From contig VWZP01002845.1 in assembly GCA_013396995.1 (NCBI GenBank), positions 5,724,482-5,788,481 on the forward strand: a stretch of 64,000 nucleotides of DNA. The letters are read 5' to 3'. This document shows positions 62,901-64,000 of the stretch, piece by piece. Within the stretch, counting starts at the first letter, position 1, and every line of letters begins with the position of its first letter. Made by a program: the position numbers and the translations under genes. The notes beneath the pieces were generated by a model. That model was not told the DNA's origin. It saw only the letters and a program-made list of their open reading frames with translations, and did no database searches. This DNA is from Dicaeum eximium (taxonomy: Eukaryota; Chordata; Aves; Passeriformes; Dicaeidae).

Positions 62901-64000
62901 CCTTTTTTAGGAAGGTGATGACCAAATCTCTAGGCAGAAAATGCCAGTGAGGCCTTTTACAGCAAATCAGCACATGGAAAGTGCTGGTAGAACTACGCGG
63001 AGGCTAACACCAGAGATGTATTCACCAGATCTAGCTGTTGGCACTTAAAGGAGAAGGCTGGAAACCTACAGCCCATGGAGAAGGAAAGAGAACTCCAAAG
63101 GCATCGTAGACTGGGTTGAGCCCTCTCACAAGGTACCTGCCTCCTTCCCTCACTGTGGAAGGCAAATTTTGCCTAATATAGACCTGTGTTTAGAGGAGAC
63201 CTGGAAATGGATCTTGTGAAATGGACTGGCTGCTCAGGTAACACGAGACTGAGCAGATGAAACCACTGGGATCATTTTTCCTTTTAATCATCTAGTTCTG
63301 TGGCACTGGAAATAGTTGATGTGGGCACTTGCTCATGCAGGCAAACAGGGAAAACATTGGAGGGCAGCAGGGTCAACCAAACACCCAGGTTATCAGGCAG
63401 GTTTGTCATGATGGGGCAGGTCCCACAGGCCAGGACCATGCCCCATAGGGGCACCCAGGGTCAGAACTGCCCTGGGATGGCCAGGGCTGTGGAGAGCTGA
63501 AGACCTGCACTGCTGCTGCATGGCCAGGGCAGGGGCTGGGATGGGGTCCTGGCCCATGGGCAGGATGGAGGGAGGCCCTGGAGGAGGTCAAGCAAAGCCA
63601 ACAGAGCCTGTTAGTGCCCTAAGGACCCTGGCAGAGCTTAGCTGTAAATGTGCAAGGAATCCAGCCCTGTCAGATTTCATTAAAACTAATGGGATGAAAT
63701 CATACCTATTCATGTGCCTTGCCCTCCTTTTCTAAAAATTTAAAAGTCTCTCACTGTAAGCAGAGCCTTGAGAACAGCTGCAAGAATGGCTTGTTATGAG
63801 GAACCCAACCTGCAGTGCTGTAGGCTACTGCAATTACCTAAATCTTTACCTCTGTTGCAAATTGCTCTCGTTTGTCAATGTCCCCATCCTGTCCAGCCCA
63901 TGATATGTTGTTATCATTGCCTTTGGATTTGAATATTCCACAATGCTGCATTTGTTGCAGAAGGAATCTATTAAAAAACAACATGAAATTTAGAGAAGAC
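59960..64000. other. Unique noncoding DNA, no gene seen
   Basis: Short open frames without domains. AT-rich candidate conserved block at about 60480-60605 (GATAAGGTG, CTCATTAACCACC, TATAATTTAAAC). GC-richer, G-rich segment at about 63400-63600 with many GGG runs on the plus strand. No repeat family recognised. Confidence 0.5.

Noticed and set aside
1..64000. CRISPR array, operon, prophage or bacterial mobile element
   Set aside because: No regularly spaced repeats, no ribosome-binding-site/ORF organisation; CR1 and LTR relics show this is bird nuclear DNA.

Overview
This window looks like vertebrate, almost certainly avian, nuclear DNA that holds no gene I can recognise. The support is: AT-rich, CpG-poor sequence; no prokaryotic gene organisation; only short open frames with no recognisable domains; and repeats dominated by 5'- and 3'-truncated CR1 LINE pieces and two solo LTRs of bird endogenous retroviruses. 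Sparse, short CR1 relics and few recent insertions fit a bird. The LTR near 45.6-46.1 kb resembles songbird LTRs from memory, so a passerine is my best guess, but I could not search. One ambiguous base (N at 33946) marks it as a draft assembly. The window is either intergenic (a gene desert) or lies inside a very large intron.

Layout. 1-15 kb is mostly unique sequence with one CR1 relic (about 1.44-1.56 kb), a small degenerate minisatellite (4.43-4.51 kb), a cluster of palindromes (8.60-8.65 kb), and a low-GC unique block (about 11.2-11.7 kb) that looks like a candidate conserved noncoding element. 15-19 kb holds the most interesting structure: two diverged copies of a roughly 220-bp noncoding element (15220-15444 and 18742-18957), in the same orientation 3.5 kb apart, with a CR1 copy between them. 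20-24 kb has a CpG-rich patch (20590-20800), a low-complexity cluster containing C16, and a solo LTR (22698-23271). 25-29 kb has three CR1 tails. 29.7-30.4 kb has one minus-strand segment built like a first coding exon (acceptor, good start context, hydrophobic N-terminus, strong donor) and a 30-bp-arm inverted repeat. 33-44 kb is unique sequence with small tandem duplications, a (CAG)12 tract, a perfect 15-bp hairpin and three more CR1 tails. 45.0-46.1 kb is an older CR1 joined to a second solo LTR. 46-64 kb is nearly repeat-free by eye, with a possible CR1 fragment, a T22 tract and several AT-rich blocks rich in TAATTA-like motifs.

Function. I see no operon, no complete protein-coding gene and no recognisable RNA gene. 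If the region has a job it is probably cis-regulatory: the duplicated element, the AT-rich unique blocks and the CpG-rich patch are the main candidates. Nothing here resembles a new enzymatic or defence system. The leads are the duplicated element, the inverted repeats and the candidate exon.
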